From Lachnospiraceae bacterium (GTDB lineage: Bacteria; Bacillota; Clostridia; Lachnospirales; Lachnospiraceae), in the NCBI GenBank assembly GCA_910574745.1, contig CAJTCE010000004.1, positions 124,001 to 188,000 on the forward strand: a stretch of DNA of 64,000 nt, read 5' to 3'. The translations under genes and the position numbers were made by a program. Below the pieces are notes generated by a model. It was not told the DNA's origin and made no database searches. It worked only from the letters and a program-made list of their open reading frames with translations. This document shows positions 26,121 to 35,734 of the stretch, in pieces (positions within the stretch are counted from its first letter, which is position 1; the number at the start of each line of letters is the position of its first letter).

Positions 26121-26431
26121 TAAAATCCTGATCATGAAAAATTCTGATCTTTAAAACGATAATCACATAAAGTTCCAATCATTTAAAATCCCAAGTCGTT
26201 TAAAATTCCATAAATTCAATGAAAACCTTAATTCAATAAAAAACCTATTTACTAAATGCATGTTCTCCGGTATTTGCTCCATGAAGGAGTCTGTGCCGCA
26301 TATCTGTTTAAAGAAATCATAAGATAGGTCATTTTCATAAGTTTCCCATTCAGAATCAATTATAAATCCATGTAATTTCTATTAAATTACATGATTCATA
26401 CAAATCTATACATAACAGGAGGAATTATATT
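26121..26431. other. AT-rich intergenic region before comM with a palindrome
   Basis: 311 bp without a gene. It contains two related direct repeats (AATCATTTAAAATCC and AGTCGTTTAAAATTCC, about 26174-26215). A perfect 9-bp inverted repeat, ATGTAATTT (26370-26378) and AAATTACAT (26384-26392), lies about 40 bp before the comM start and could be an operator. No clear promoter hexamers are seen. Confidence 0.5.
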
Positions 26432-27940
26432 ATGGTAAGCACAATATTAACCGGTGCGGTTTACGGTATCGGCGGTTATTTGATCACGGTCGAGGTAGAT
26501 ATGGCGGAAGGCCTGCCCTGTATTGATATGGTGGGTTTTTTGGGAAGCGAGGTAAAAGAGTCGGCGGAAAGGGTAAGGGTCGCTATCAAAAACGGGGGCT
26601 ATGTCATTCCGCCAAAGCGTTTTACCATAAATCTGTCTCCGGCAGGAATCAGAAAAGGGGGCTCTGCTTTTGACCTGCCTATCGCCATAGGGATTCTGGA
26701 AAGTATGGGCGTAGTCAAAATGGATAAAAGGGAGGAAATGCTCATAGCGGGAGAACTGGGGCTTGACGGGGCGGTTCGCAGCATAAGGGGCGTTCTGCCC
26801 ATTTTACTTGCAGCAAAGGAACAAGGGATAAAAGTCTGCATAATTCCAGAGGCAAACCGGAAGGAAGGGGAGTGCGTGGGAGGAATCAGGATAATCGGAA
26901 TTAAAACCTTAAAGGATGCGGTTGGAATTTTGATGAACCCTATAAAGCTTCAAGTAAAACCAGGAAAAACTTCCTTTCAGGATATAAGCCCATGGAAAGG
27001 AATAACGGATTTTGAAAATATCATTGGACAGCCGGTAGCCAGAAGGGCAGCGGAAATAGCGGCAGCCGGGTTTCACAATCTGCTTTTTACGGGACCGCCG
27101 GGAACGGGGAAGTCCATGATAGCATCGGCAATGCCGGGAATACTTCCGCCCATGAATGAAGAGGAGATGCTGGACACCTCAAAAGTGTACAGCGTGGCGG
27201 GAATGCTCAATGAAGAACAATATTTTATTGCCCGGCGCCCTTTTTTAAATCCTCATCATACCATTACGCCTCAGGCGCTGGTGGGAGGCGGGGGAATACC
27301 GCGCCCCGGCGTCATCTCCTTGGCAAATCACGGGATATTGTTCCTGGACGAGCTGCCTGAGTTCAAAAGACAGACATTGGATATGTTGAGACAGCCCTTA
27401 GAAAACGGAAAAATAACGATTGCAAGGAAAAGCGGAAATTACACATATCCCTGTGACTTTATGCTGGTTGCGGCTATGAATCCCTGTCCCTGTGGTTATT
27501 ATCCTGATGCAATGCGGTGCAACTGCACGGATTTGGAAGTCAAAAGATACAGTGGCAGAGTGTCGGGGCCTCTTTTGGACAGAATTGATTTAAGCGTGGG
27601 AGTCTTGCGTAACAGCTATGAACAGATTAAAAGCTTCAGGAAGGAGGAAAGCAGTGGTGAGATACGCGGAAGGGTAATGGAAGCAAGGAAACGCCAACGG
27701 GAAAGAAACGGCCCGGAATTATTTAACAGCAGGATTCCGGTTACCCATTTAAAAAAGTTTTGCATCCTCAAGGCGGAAGCGGAGTCGGTGGCGGAAAGAT
27801 ACTATTCATCCATGGACATGAGCATCAGAGGTTATCACAGGCTTTTGCGGGTAGCAAGAACCATTGCGGATCTGGACGGAGCTTTTATGATTGGGAAAAA
27901 ACATATTTTGGAGGCGGCATCCTATCGCAGCGCATTGTGA
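26432..27940 (+). CDS. comM: ComM/YifB family AAA+ ATPase (Mg-chelatase-like)
   Basis: This 502-residue protein has an N-terminal Lon-protease-like domain (about 20-140), a central AAA+ ATPase with Walker A GPPGTGKSM and Walker B ILFLDELPEF, a cysteine cluster region (AAMNPCPCGYYPD) and the C-terminal Mg-chelatase domain (about 400-500). ComM is a helicase that promotes branch migration when transformed DNA is integrated. Its position just before dprA, and beside pilus genes, fits a role in DNA uptake. The RBS is AGGAGG and the length normal. It is not a true Mg-chelatase subunit. Confidence 0.95.
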   Translation: MVSTILTGAVYGIGGYLITVEVDMAEGLPCIDMVGFLGSEVKESAERVRVAIKNGGYVIPPKRFTINLSPAGIRKGGSAFDLPIAIGILESMGVVKMDKREEMLIAGELGLDGAVRSIRGVLPILLAAKEQGIKVCIIPEANRKEGECVGGIRIIGIKTLKDAVGILMNPIKLQVKPGKTSFQDISPWKGITDFENIIGQPVARRAAEIAAAGFHNLLFTGPPGTGKSMIASAMPGILPPMNEEEMLDTSKVYSVAGMLNEEQYFIARRPFLNPHHTITPQALVGGGGIPRPGVISLANHGILFLDELPEFKRQTLDMLRQPLENGKITIARKSGNYTYPCDFMLVAAMNPCPCGYYPDAMRCNCTDLEVKRYSGRVSGPLLDRIDLSVGVLRNSYEQIKSFRKEESSGEIRGRVMEARKRQRERNGPELFNSRIPVTHLKKFCILKAEAESVAERYYSSMDMSIRGYHRLLRVARTIADLDGAFMIGKKHILEAASYRSAL

Positions 27941-28044
27941 AGCAGGAAAAGGCTGGCGAATATATAAATAATGAAAGAAAAGTAAATACAAAACGAAGAA
28001 AATAAATCAGAAATCATATGCATACGGCAGAAAAGGATGGAAAA

Positions 28045-29253
28045 ATGACAAAAGCAGATGAAAAAGCATGGCATAAAGAATGCTCCTATGGTTACTTCTG
28101 GGAAAGTGTTCCGGGAATCGGGATAAAAACGATAAATCAGCTTTATGAACAGTATGGCAGCTATGAGAAAATGTATCGGGCCGATGGAGAGTGGGGGTTA
28201 ACAGAAAGAAAAAAAGACGCCTTTTTTCTGCAAAAGGCAAAATGGAACGTAAAAGAAGAATATAACAGGCTGCTTTATAATAAAATATGGTGTATCCCTA
28301 TGCATCTTTGCGGATATCCGGACAAGCTAAAGGAAATTCACAGACCTCCGTCGGCGTTGTTTGTAAAAGGCAGGCTGCCGGAAGGAGAACGTCCGGCGGT
28401 AGCGGTGGTAGGGGCCAGAAACTGTTCTCCCTATGGAAAGCTGATGGCAAAAGAGCTTGGAAAAATACTGGCACAAAACGGAATACAGGTAATCAGCGGA
28501 TTGGCAATAGGAATTGACGGAATCAGTCAACGGGCGGCCATGGAACATGGAGGCGCTTCTTTCGGAATCATGGGCTGCGGCGTGGATATCTGTTATCCGG
28601 CGGATAACAGGCTGATTTATGAGCAATTATCTGCGGGAAGAAACCGTGGTGGAATTATCAGTGAATTTATGCCGGGAACAAAGCCTTTAAGCGGACATTT
28701 CCCTTTGAGAAACCGCATTATCAGCGGGATGGCGGACATGCTGGTAGTAGTGGAGGCCAAAGAGAGGAGCGGGACATTCATTACGGTATCTGATGCTCTT
28801 GAGCAGGGAAGGGATGTTTATGCGGTGCCGGGAAGGTTTAACGATCCTTTAAGCTATGGCTGCAACCGGCTTATAGATCAGGGGGCTTTCGTATTGTATG
28901 ATGCAAACCGCTTTATAGAAGACGTTTTTGAGAGATATACTTATAGGAAGAAAAGAAAACCCTGCACGGGCACGGAAAAATATCTTCCCATTACGGGAAC
29001 TGAAAAAGAACCTGTTTTTACCGTGAATGAAATGTTAACAAATTGTGAATATAAAAAAGAATGCGGTAAGGACGTTTTTGGCGGTTTAGAGACGGAAATA
29101 CTGGAGATTTTGGACATACAATACGTTTCGGCAGGAGACATTTTGTGCGCTTTGGAAGGATGTTCCACAAGTGAAATATTGGCAGCTTTGTCAACCTTGG
29201 AGTGCTGTGGAAAAGTGGAATCAAAAGGCAGTTTTTACAGAAAAATTACCTGA
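28045..29253 (+). CDS. dprA: DNA-processing protein DprA
   Basis: About 402 residues. It has a helix-hairpin-helix N-terminal region (PGIGIKTINQLYEQYGSY), the Rossmann-like DprA/LOG core with VAVVGARNCSPYGKLMA, GLAIGIDGISQRAAM, GIMGCGVDICYPADN, FPLRNRIISGMADMLVV and YAVPGRFNDP, and a C-terminal winged-helix-like end. DprA protects incoming single-stranded DNA and loads RecA in transformation. I choose ATG 28045 (MTKADEKAW) because GGATGG precedes it; the upstream ATG 28018 has no RBS. In most Firmicutes dprA is followed by topA; here a pilus operon of 19 kb intervenes. Confidence 0.96.
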   Translation: MTKADEKAWHKECSYGYFWESVPGIGIKTINQLYEQYGSYEKMYRADGEWGLTERKKDAFFLQKAKWNVKEEYNRLLYNKIWCIPMHLCGYPDKLKEIHRPPSALFVKGRLPEGERPAVAVVGARNCSPYGKLMAKELGKILAQNGIQVISGLAIGIDGISQRAAMEHGGASFGIMGCGVDICYPADNRLIYEQLSAGRNRGGIISEFMPGTKPLSGHFPLRNRIISGMADMLVVVEAKERSGTFITVSDALEQGRDVYAVPGRFNDPLSYGCNRLIDQGAFVLYDANRFIEDVFERYTYRKKRKPCTGTEKYLPITGTEKEPVFTVNEMLTNCEYKKECGKDVFGGLETEILEILDIQYVSAGDILCALEGCSTSEILAALSTLECCGKVESKGSFYRKIT

Positions 29254-29336
29254 TTTCCATGAAAATTTCGTCAAAGTGCATTAAAATTTGCGGGAAATCT
29301 TGTGCAATAAAGAGAAACAATTCTGGAGTAAAAGCC

Positions 29337-29365
29337 TTGCGATTGATAATTTTACGTGCTAAAAT
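29337..29365 (+). promoter_or_regulatory. Probable promoter of the type IV pilus operon
   Basis: TTGCGA (29337-29342), 17 bp, TAAAAT (29360-29365) lies in the 250-bp gap between dprA and pilB, leaving a leader of about 130 nt that is AT-rich. I looked for a cyclic-di-GMP riboswitch core in the leader and saw none. Confidence 0.45.
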
Positions 29366-29503
29366 GTTAACATAAATTTAGAATTGTGTTTTATTGTGCC
29401 TTTCTTTAATGAAAATTTAATTAATTATTTACATTTTTAACAATTAGTTAGCAGAAAAGACACAAAACGCAACTTAAAAGTGACAGATTAAGGGGTATGG
29501 ACT

Positions 29504-31207
29504 ATGAGTTTATCAGGCAGAAGGAAAATGAGAATTGGAGATGTCCTGTTATCAGAGGGTGTCATCACTCCCGAAAAACTGGACATGGCTCTTGAGCTTC
29601 AGAAAGAAAAGAAAAAACGTCTGGGCGAAATTTTAGTAACGGAGGGTTTTGTTACGGACGACATTATGGCGGATGCATTAAGCCATCAGCTGCATTTGGA
29701 CAGGGCGAATCTACAGGATACCCGTATACCGGACGATTTAATTTCTATGTTCGATGTAGATATACTAAAGAAATATACGGCGATTCCTTATTGTTATGAT
29801 GACAGAAATGTAAATATCATCAGAGTGGCCATGGCGGATCCTATGGATATGCTTGCCATTGACGATTTATCTATGGTTACGAACCGTATGATTGACCCTA
29901 TGGTAGCCACCCCGCAGGAGATCATGGTTGCCATTGACAAGTATTATGGCAATGCCGAGGCAATTAAAGCGGCCAGCGACTATGAGCAGGAGAGAAGCGA
30001 CCTGTTTGAAGAAGACGAAATGGCCAAGATGATTAACGACGACGTTAACAATTCTCCGATCGTCCAGCTGGTAAACAGCATGATTGAGCAGGCAGTAAGG
30101 CAGAGGACTTCCGATATTCATATCGAAGCTCTTGAAAGAAAAGTGCGTATCAGATACCGTATTGACGGCGCTCTTCACGAGAGGATTACCTATAATATCA
30201 AGCTGCTTCCCGCTATTGTAGCCAGATTGAAGGTTGTAGGCGGCATGGATATTTCAGAGAAGAGGAAACCGCAGGACGGACGTATTACTTCCTTTGTAGA
30301 CAACAGAGAGTATGATATCCGTGTATCTATTCTTCCTACAGTGTACGGAGAAAAAGTCGTTATGCGTATTACCAACAAAAACGCACTGACAAGAGATAAA
30401 TCGGAGTTGGGCTTCGGGGAACATGATTTGCGGATGTTTGACCACATTCTCAAAAACCCTCACGGTATTATCTTGGTAACAGGACCTACAGGTAGCGGTA
30501 AATCAACTACTCTGTATACGGCGCTCAGCGAGTTAAATAAAGAAGATGTTAATATCATCACGGTTGAGGACCCTGTGGAGGCCAATGTGGCAGGAATTAA
30601 TCAGGTACAGACCAATGTAAAGGCGGGCCTTACCTTTGCCAGCGCCCTTCGTTCCATCCTTCGTCAGGATCCGGATATCATTATGATCGGTGAGATTCGT
30701 GATGAGGAGACGGCGCAGATTGCGGTACAGGCTTCTATTACCGGTCACTTGGTTGTAAGTACCCTGCATACCAACTCGGCAGCCAGCACGGTAACCCGTT
30801 TGGCGGATATGGGACTTCCCAACTACATGATTGCGGACGCTACAGTGGGTATTATTGCGCAGCGTCTGGTAAGGAGATTGTGCCCCAGGTGCAAGCAGAA
30901 GGTTTTGGCGGACGAAGAGCAGTTAGAGCTTCTGGGAATGCCTCCGGGAACGGAGCTTGAGATTTACCAGCCTTCAGGCTGTTCGGGATGTGACAACAAC
31001 GGCTATAAGGGACGAATCGGTGTTTATGAGATCATGGAGATTACGCCTGGAGTCAGGAAGGTAATCGCTGCAGGAGAAGATGCGGAGCATATTAAGCAGG
31101 CGGCGTTAAAGGATGGCATGAGAACACTGCGTATGTGTGCAACCCAGTATGTATTAGACGGCATTACATCCGTATCGGAAATGATCAAGGTATCATTTGA
31201 TTCATAA
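29504..31207 (+). CDS. pilB: Type IV pilus assembly ATPase PilB with MshEN c-di-GMP-binding domain
   Basis: This 567-residue ATPase of the GspE/PilB family drives pilus extension. The N-terminus (1-150) is an MshEN domain: two 24-residue motifs, R10 to Q33 (RIGDVLLSEG...) and R39 to Q62 (RLGEILVTEG...), separated by exactly five residues. This is the spacing known for cyclic-di-GMP binding by MshEN domains. The ATPase core has Walker A GPTGSGKST, VEDPVE, the Walker B-type DPDIIMIGEIRDEET and HLVVSTLHTN. A four-cysteine zinc site (CPRC, CSGC) follows at about 465-505. The start is preceded by AAGGGG. It is the first gene of the pilus operon. Confidence 0.97.
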   Translation: MSLSGRRKMRIGDVLLSEGVITPEKLDMALELQKEKKKRLGEILVTEGFVTDDIMADALSHQLHLDRANLQDTRIPDDLISMFDVDILKKYTAIPYCYDDRNVNIIRVAMADPMDMLAIDDLSMVTNRMIDPMVATPQEIMVAIDKYYGNAEAIKAASDYEQERSDLFEEDEMAKMINDDVNNSPIVQLVNSMIEQAVRQRTSDIHIEALERKVRIRYRIDGALHERITYNIKLLPAIVARLKVVGGMDISEKRKPQDGRITSFVDNREYDIRVSILPTVYGEKVVMRITNKNALTRDKSELGFGEHDLRMFDHILKNPHGIILVTGPTGSGKSTTLYTALSELNKEDVNIITVEDPVEANVAGINQVQTNVKAGLTFASALRSILRQDPDIIMIGEIRDEETAQIAVQASITGHLVVSTLHTNSAASTVTRLADMGLPNYMIADATVGIIAQRLVRRLCPRCKQKVLADEEQLELLGMPPGTELEIYQPSGCSGCDNNGYKGRIGVYEIMEITPGVRKVIAAGEDAEHIKQAALKDGMRTLRMCATQYVLDGITSVSEMIKVSFDS

Positions 31208-31257
31208 GAAAAATAAAGAAGACTCTTTTAAAATTAAGAGAAAGAGGAGGAGAGACA

Positions 31258-32478
31258 GTGGCTAGTTTTTCATATGTTGCCATTGACAGCAAGGGCAAAC
31301 AGGTAAAAGGTTCCGTGGAAGCGGACAATCAGGGGAAGGCGTCTGAATCCCTGAAAAGAGACGGTATGACGATTATTGAGCTGAAGGAACAGAATGCTCT
31401 TAACAAGGATATCAATTTAGGCGGAATTTTCAAGAAAAAAGTCAAAATCAGGGACTTAAGCCTTTTCTGCAGACAGTTTGTAAGTTTGCACAGGGCGGGC
31501 GTTACTATTATGGAATCCATGAGGATGCTTACGGAACAGACCGAAAACCCCACGCTTCAGGAGGCCCTTCAGGAGGTTGCCACAAGTGTGCAAAAGGGCG
31601 AGACCCTTGCCAATTCCATGAGGGCGAGGACGGATGTTTTCCCGCAGCTTTTAATACATATGGTCAGTGCCGGCGAGGCTTCCGGTAGTTTGGATGTAGC
31701 CTTTGAGCGAATGGCGGTACAGTTTGAAAAAAGCGCCAAAATCAATGCCATGATCAAGAAGGCGATGGTTTATCCTATCATGGTTTTGATAGTAGCGGTT
31801 GTAGTTGTTATCGTTATGCTGACATTCGTAGTACCTACTTTTATGGGCATGTTTGCAGATATGGAAATTGAAATGCCCAAGATTACATTGATGGTAGTTG
31901 CTGCTTCGGAATTCATGCAGGCCCACTGGATCATCATTGTGGCTGTAATTGGCTTGTTGGTAGTTTTCTTCAAATGGTTTAAAAAGACGCCTACAGGAGA
32001 AGGGCTGATTAATAAAGCGGCCATAAAGCTTCCGCTGTTTGGGGATTTAACGGTAAAGTCCAGCTCTGCCAAGTTTGCAAGGAATTTATCAACTATGCTT
32101 GCAGCCGGTATTTCCATGCCGGATGCGGTTCAGATTGTAGCGGATACCATGAATAACGTATTTTATAGAGAGTGTATGTTAAATGCCAAAAACGATGTTA
32201 TGCAGGGTGTTCCTTTATCCACACCCTTAGAGAAATCCGGTTTGTTCCCTCCTATGGTATACCATATGACCAGGATTGGCGAGGAAACCGGTAATACAGA
32301 AGATATGCTTGATACGCTGGCAAATTATTACGAAGAAGAAGTAGAGATGGCAACCCAGTCCTTAATGGCTGCTTTAGAGCCGCTCATTATCATTATCCTT
32401 GCCGGCGTCTGCGGAACCATTATCGGCGCAGTTATCGCACCAATGGGTGCAATGTACGAAGGCTTAGACAGCCTGTAA
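31258..32478 (+). CDS. pilC: Type IV pilus inner-membrane platform protein PilC
   Basis: This 406-residue GspF/PilC protein has two copies of the T2SSF domain and three membrane segments (about 168-190, 215-240, 370-400). The typical text FSYVAIDSKGKQVKG opens the protein, FCRQFVSLHRAGVTI starts the first domain and FARNLSTMLAAGI the second. PilC links the PilB/PilT motors to pilin insertion in the membrane. It begins with GTG at 31258 behind an AGGAGG RBS, 50 bp after pilB. The length is normal. Confidence 0.96.
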   Translation: MASFSYVAIDSKGKQVKGSVEADNQGKASESLKRDGMTIIELKEQNALNKDINLGGIFKKKVKIRDLSLFCRQFVSLHRAGVTIMESMRMLTEQTENPTLQEALQEVATSVQKGETLANSMRARTDVFPQLLIHMVSAGEASGSLDVAFERMAVQFEKSAKINAMIKKAMVYPIMVLIVAVVVVIVMLTFVVPTFMGMFADMEIEMPKITLMVVAASEFMQAHWIIIVAVIGLLVVFFKWFKKTPTGEGLINKAAIKLPLFGDLTVKSSSAKFARNLSTMLAAGISMPDAVQIVADTMNNVFYRECMLNAKNDVMQGVPLSTPLEKSGLFPPMVYHMTRIGEETGNTEDMLDTLANYYEEEVEMATQSLMAALEPLIIIILAGVCGTIIGAVIAPMGAMYEGLDSL

Positions 32479-32559
32479 AATCCGGTTAAAAGCCTGTTTT
32501 GTAGGGGAGCGGGTTTTTAATATAAAAAAGTAGTTTCAAATTAAAAAGGAGAGATTATC

Positions 32560-32979
32560 ATGAAAAAGATGAATAACAAAGGTTTCTCATTAGTTGAGTT
32601 AATTATCGTTATTGCCATTATGGCAATCTTAATCGGTGTTTTGGCACCCCAGTACTTAAAATATGTAGAGAAATCCAAAGTATCTTCCGATAAAGATACA
32701 CTGGATTCCATCTACAATGCATGTACTACAGCAGCAGCAGATCCTGATCTTTCAGCAAGCGTTCCTGCTAACAACACCTCTTTTCCTTTCCAGGGCATTA
32801 GCGGTGGCGATGACTGGACAGGAGAAGTTCTTACAACATTAGGTTTGACAAACAGTAACAGCATTACTGCTAAGATTAAATCCAAGAGCTGCAAGGGTAG
32901 CGATATTGATATATCCGTTGACGCAATGGGTAACTTTGTTGTAAGCTGCGGCGGAATTAGGATTCCTACAGAAGATTAA
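32560..32979 (+). CDS. pilA: Major type IV pilin candidate
   Basis: This 139-residue prepilin has a short leader ending at G8, then F9 as residue +1 and E13 as the conserved +5 glutamate (KGFSLVELIIVIAIMAILIG). The hydrophobic helix is followed by a small globular domain with two cysteines (in NACTT and VSCGG, plus one in KSCKG), which may form a disulfide. It is the smallest and most canonical pilin of the cluster, and it directly precedes the prepilin peptidase, so it is the best candidate for the main fibre subunit. A loose hairpin (32477-32517) lies upstream and might adjust its expression. Confidence 0.9.
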   Translation: MKKMNNKGFSLVELIIVIAIMAILIGVLAPQYLKYVEKSKVSSDKDTLDSIYNACTTAAADPDLSASVPANNTSFPFQGISGGDDWTGEVLTTLGLTNSNSITAKIKSKSCKGSDIDISVDAMGNFVVSCGGIRIPTED

Positions 32980-33009
32980 ACAGATTAGTGCACAAGGAGA
33001 CGTTCCCCT

Positions 33010-33792
33010 ATGACCACTGAATCATGGATATTTGATATGGTAATATATGTGGTAATATTTCTTTACGGAATTGTAATAGGCAGCTTTTTAAATGTCTGCA
33101 TATTACGGATTCCGTTAAAGGAAAATATCGCAAAAGAGAGGAGCCATTGTATGCATTGCGGCTACCGGCTGGCATGGTATGATCTGATTCCTCTGTTCTC
33201 ATACATATTTCTTGGTGGTAAATGTCGAAAGTGCAAAGAACATATATCCCTCCAGTATCCTCTGGTTGAGGCATTAAACGGAGTCTTATATGTACTGATT
33301 TTTTTAGTAAACGGTTGGAGTATAGATTCAGTTATATACTGTTTATTAACGTCGGCGCTGATCGTACTTAGCGTCATTGATTTTAGAACTTATGAGATTC
33401 CTCTTGGAATCAACTTGTTTATACTGGCACTGGGACTGATTCATCTCTTATTCCACTTAGGGGATTGGGTGGATTATGGAATCGGTCTCCTTGTTGTCAG
33501 TGGTTTTTTGGCAATTTTATATTGGCTGTCAAAAGGCGCCGCTATTGGGGGCGGCGATGTAAAGCTGATGGGAGCGGCAGGGCTTCTACTGGGGTGGAAG
33601 CTGGCTATTGTGGCGTTTTTGTCGGGCTGTATTTTAGGATCGGTCATACATTTGATTCGAATGAAGGTATCGGGAGCCGAGAACAGATTGGCAATGGGAC
33701 CATATCTTGCGGCAGGGATTTTGCTTGCGGTGTTATGGGGAAATGAATTTTTAAGCTGGTATTTAGGTTCGTTTACAAGCCCGGTCGGGTAA
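33010..33792 (+). CDS. pilD: Prepilin peptidase / N-methyltransferase PilD
   Basis: This 260-residue integral membrane aspartic peptidase cleaves prepilin leaders and methylates the new N-terminus. It shows the N-terminal methylase domain with the zinc-type cysteines C47/C50 and C72/C75, the first catalytic aspartate in VIDFRTYEIP (D124) and the second in GGGDVKLMGA (D183), with about eight membrane segments. The RBS is AAGGAG. The length and motifs are normal. It should process the pilin just upstream and the minor pilins downstream. Confidence 0.97.
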   Translation: MTTESWIFDMVIYVVIFLYGIVIGSFLNVCILRIPLKENIAKERSHCMHCGYRLAWYDLIPLFSYIFLGGKCRKCKEHISLQYPLVEALNGVLYVLIFLVNGWSIDSVIYCLLTSALIVLSVIDFRTYEIPLGINLFILALGLIHLLFHLGDWVDYGIGLLVVSGFLAILYWLSKGAAIGGGDVKLMGAAGLLLGWKLAIVAFLSGCILGSVIHLIRMKVSGAENRLAMGPYLAAGILLAVLWGNEFLSWYLGSFTSPVG

Positions 33793-33865
33793 CGGACTTT
33801 ATATATATGAAATGAAATAAAGATAAATGATGGAAGTAGTGTGTTCCATATCAGGGAGGTAAATC

Positions 33866-35722
33866 ATGGCAAAGGCACAAAGAGTACTAAGCATTGAAAT
33901 TGGATATTCTTTGACACAGGTTTGTGAAATGGATTTCCAGTCAAAGCATCCAAAAGTATACGGGGTTTTCAGCGTGAAGACGCCGGATGGAATTTTGGAT
34001 GATGGTTTTATTAAGGTAACGGATGAGTTTGTAAATGACTTGAAATCCTACATTACCGCAAACGGGATGATTGCAAAGAAGGTGATTTTTGCCGTATCAT
34101 CTACAAAGATTGCAAACAGGGAAGCGATGATTCCTTTTGTTAAGGAGAAAATGCTTCGGGAAATGATCATGACAAATATTACGGATTATTTTCCGGTTGA
34201 CCCTTCTCAATACCAGTTTGCGCATACCATTATGGATACTGTGGAAGACGATGCCGGAGCAAAGCAGTACCGTATTATGATTATGGCGGCACCGTCTGAT
34301 ATCCTAAGCGGATACCATGATCTTGCAAAAGCCCTTGGTCTGGAACTGGCATCTATTGATTATAGTGGTAACAGTATTTTCCAGGCACTGCGCCATAGAT
34401 TTGCTACGGGAGTAAATTTAACGGTTAAGATTGATGAGCGGTCCTCCCTTTTGACTGTTACCAATAAAGGTGTTATTACCATGCAGCGTGCCGGTATTTA
34501 CGGCGCTGATCAGGTTGTAGATATACTGATGGAAACAGATGTTTACGGAGAGCCTCTTACTTACGAAGGCGCGGTTAAAACTTTACGCCGTAACAATCTG
34601 GTAATGAGAGAAGAAGAAGAAGCGCTCCTGGCTGAAAAGGAAGAAGAGGTCCGCCAGTTAGAACTGCAGCAGCAGGAAGCAATGAATCTGGCTGCAACAA
34701 CCGGCGATACTTCTCAGGTTGCATCGGCGACTGTTGCGGCAAAGCAGGCAGGTTCCAATTTAAAGATGCTCCGTTTAAGAAGAGACGTTACTTTAAGTTA
34801 TCAGCAGCTGATCAGTTCCATTGTGCGTGTTATTGATTACTACAACTCCAAAAACAGGGATGCGGCAATTGACAATATCATTATTACCGGTATTGCGGCG
34901 GATTTCTGGGGATTTGCAGGACTCTTGTCACAGGAACTGGGACGTAATGTAGAAGTATTAAAGGATTTGGCGGGAACCAATATCGATCAGGGTCTTCACT
35001 TACAGGGAGTATCCTTGGGCGATTATATTTCTGTTATCGGTGCGGGGCTTGGTTCTGTAGGATTTATGCCTGCCGAGACCAAAGTGGATAAAAAGAAAAA
35101 AGGCGGCGGAAGCGCCAAAGACTCTATAAGCAGTATCGGAAACAATGATAAGCTTCCGTATATTGTTTTGGGCGTTGGCGCCGCGGCGGCCATTGTCATT
35201 ACCGCTATGGCGCTTGTTCCTTATTTTATGGCTAAAAACGAGAATGACACTTTACAGGAGAGGAAAGCGCAGCTGGCTCCGGTACAGGATACCTATAATG
35301 CTTATATTGCAAAGCAGGCTGATTATGATTACATAACTGCATTGAATAATGTTACTTTGAATAATAATGATCAGCTGATGGAAATCATCGGCGAAATGGA
35401 AGCAAAGTTTCCTTCTGATATCATGGTTAATTCCATGACCATTACAGAAGAGGGAATTGCAATGGATATTCTTGCACCAAACAAGTATGATATTGCAAAA
35501 AACCTGATAGAGTTTAGAATGATGCCGTACTTCTCTGAAGTTTATATTAAAGGTTTTACAGAAAGGCAGGAACCGGAAACCGGTATTATTGTGAGCCAGT
35601 ATACTATCGAATGTGTCTATGGCGAGAACCCCTACTTAAGCCAGCCTGAGGAAGACGGCGCAACTGAAGGTACGGAGGGTGCAGAACAGCCGGCATCTGA
35701 TGACGAAATCGTAGAAGAGTAG
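33866..35722 (+). CDS. pilM: PilM-PilN fusion protein
   Basis: This 618-residue protein joins two pilus alignment-complex subunits that are usually separate. Residues 1 to about 410 form an actin-like PilM ATPase (RVLSIEIGYSLTQVCEM; a later IIITGIAADFWGF). It carries an inserted coiled coil rich in E, K and Q (about 245-310). A lysine/glycine linker follows, then a membrane helix (about 430-456), a coiled stretch and a PilN-like ferredoxin fold (about 500-600), then an acidic tail. In Gram-negative bacteria PilM binds the cytoplasmic N-terminus of PilN; here the pair is covalently linked. PilO is encoded next, 12 bp downstream. Confidence 0.85.
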   Translation: MAKAQRVLSIEIGYSLTQVCEMDFQSKHPKVYGVFSVKTPDGILDDGFIKVTDEFVNDLKSYITANGMIAKKVIFAVSSTKIANREAMIPFVKEKMLREMIMTNITDYFPVDPSQYQFAHTIMDTVEDDAGAKQYRIMIMAAPSDILSGYHDLAKALGLELASIDYSGNSIFQALRHRFATGVNLTVKIDERSSLLTVTNKGVITMQRAGIYGADQVVDILMETDVYGEPLTYEGAVKTLRRNNLVMREEEEALLAEKEEEVRQLELQQQEAMNLAATTGDTSQVASATVAAKQAGSNLKMLRLRRDVTLSYQQLISSIVRVIDYYNSKNRDAAIDNIIITGIAADFWGFAGLLSQELGRNVEVLKDLAGTNIDQGLHLQGVSLGDYISVIGAGLGSVGFMPAETKVDKKKKGGGSAKDSISSIGNNDKLPYIVLGVGAAAAIVITAMALVPYFMAKNENDTLQERKAQLAPVQDTYNAYIAKQADYDYITALNNVTLNNNDQLMEIIGEMEAKFPSDIMVNSMTITEEGIAMDILAPNKYDIAKNLIEFRMMPYFSEVYIKGFTERQEPETGIIVSQYTIECVYGENPYLSQPEEDGATEGTEGAEQPASDDEIVEE

Positions 35723-35734
35723 GGGGATAAGGAC

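Noticed and set aside
29231-29247. Possible CodY box ahead of the pilus operon
   Set aside because: Only about 11 of 15 positions match and it overlaps the dprA coding end.
29366-29503. Cyclic-di-GMP riboswitch in the pilB leader
   Set aside because: The AT-rich leader shows none of the conserved class I or II riboswitch core elements.
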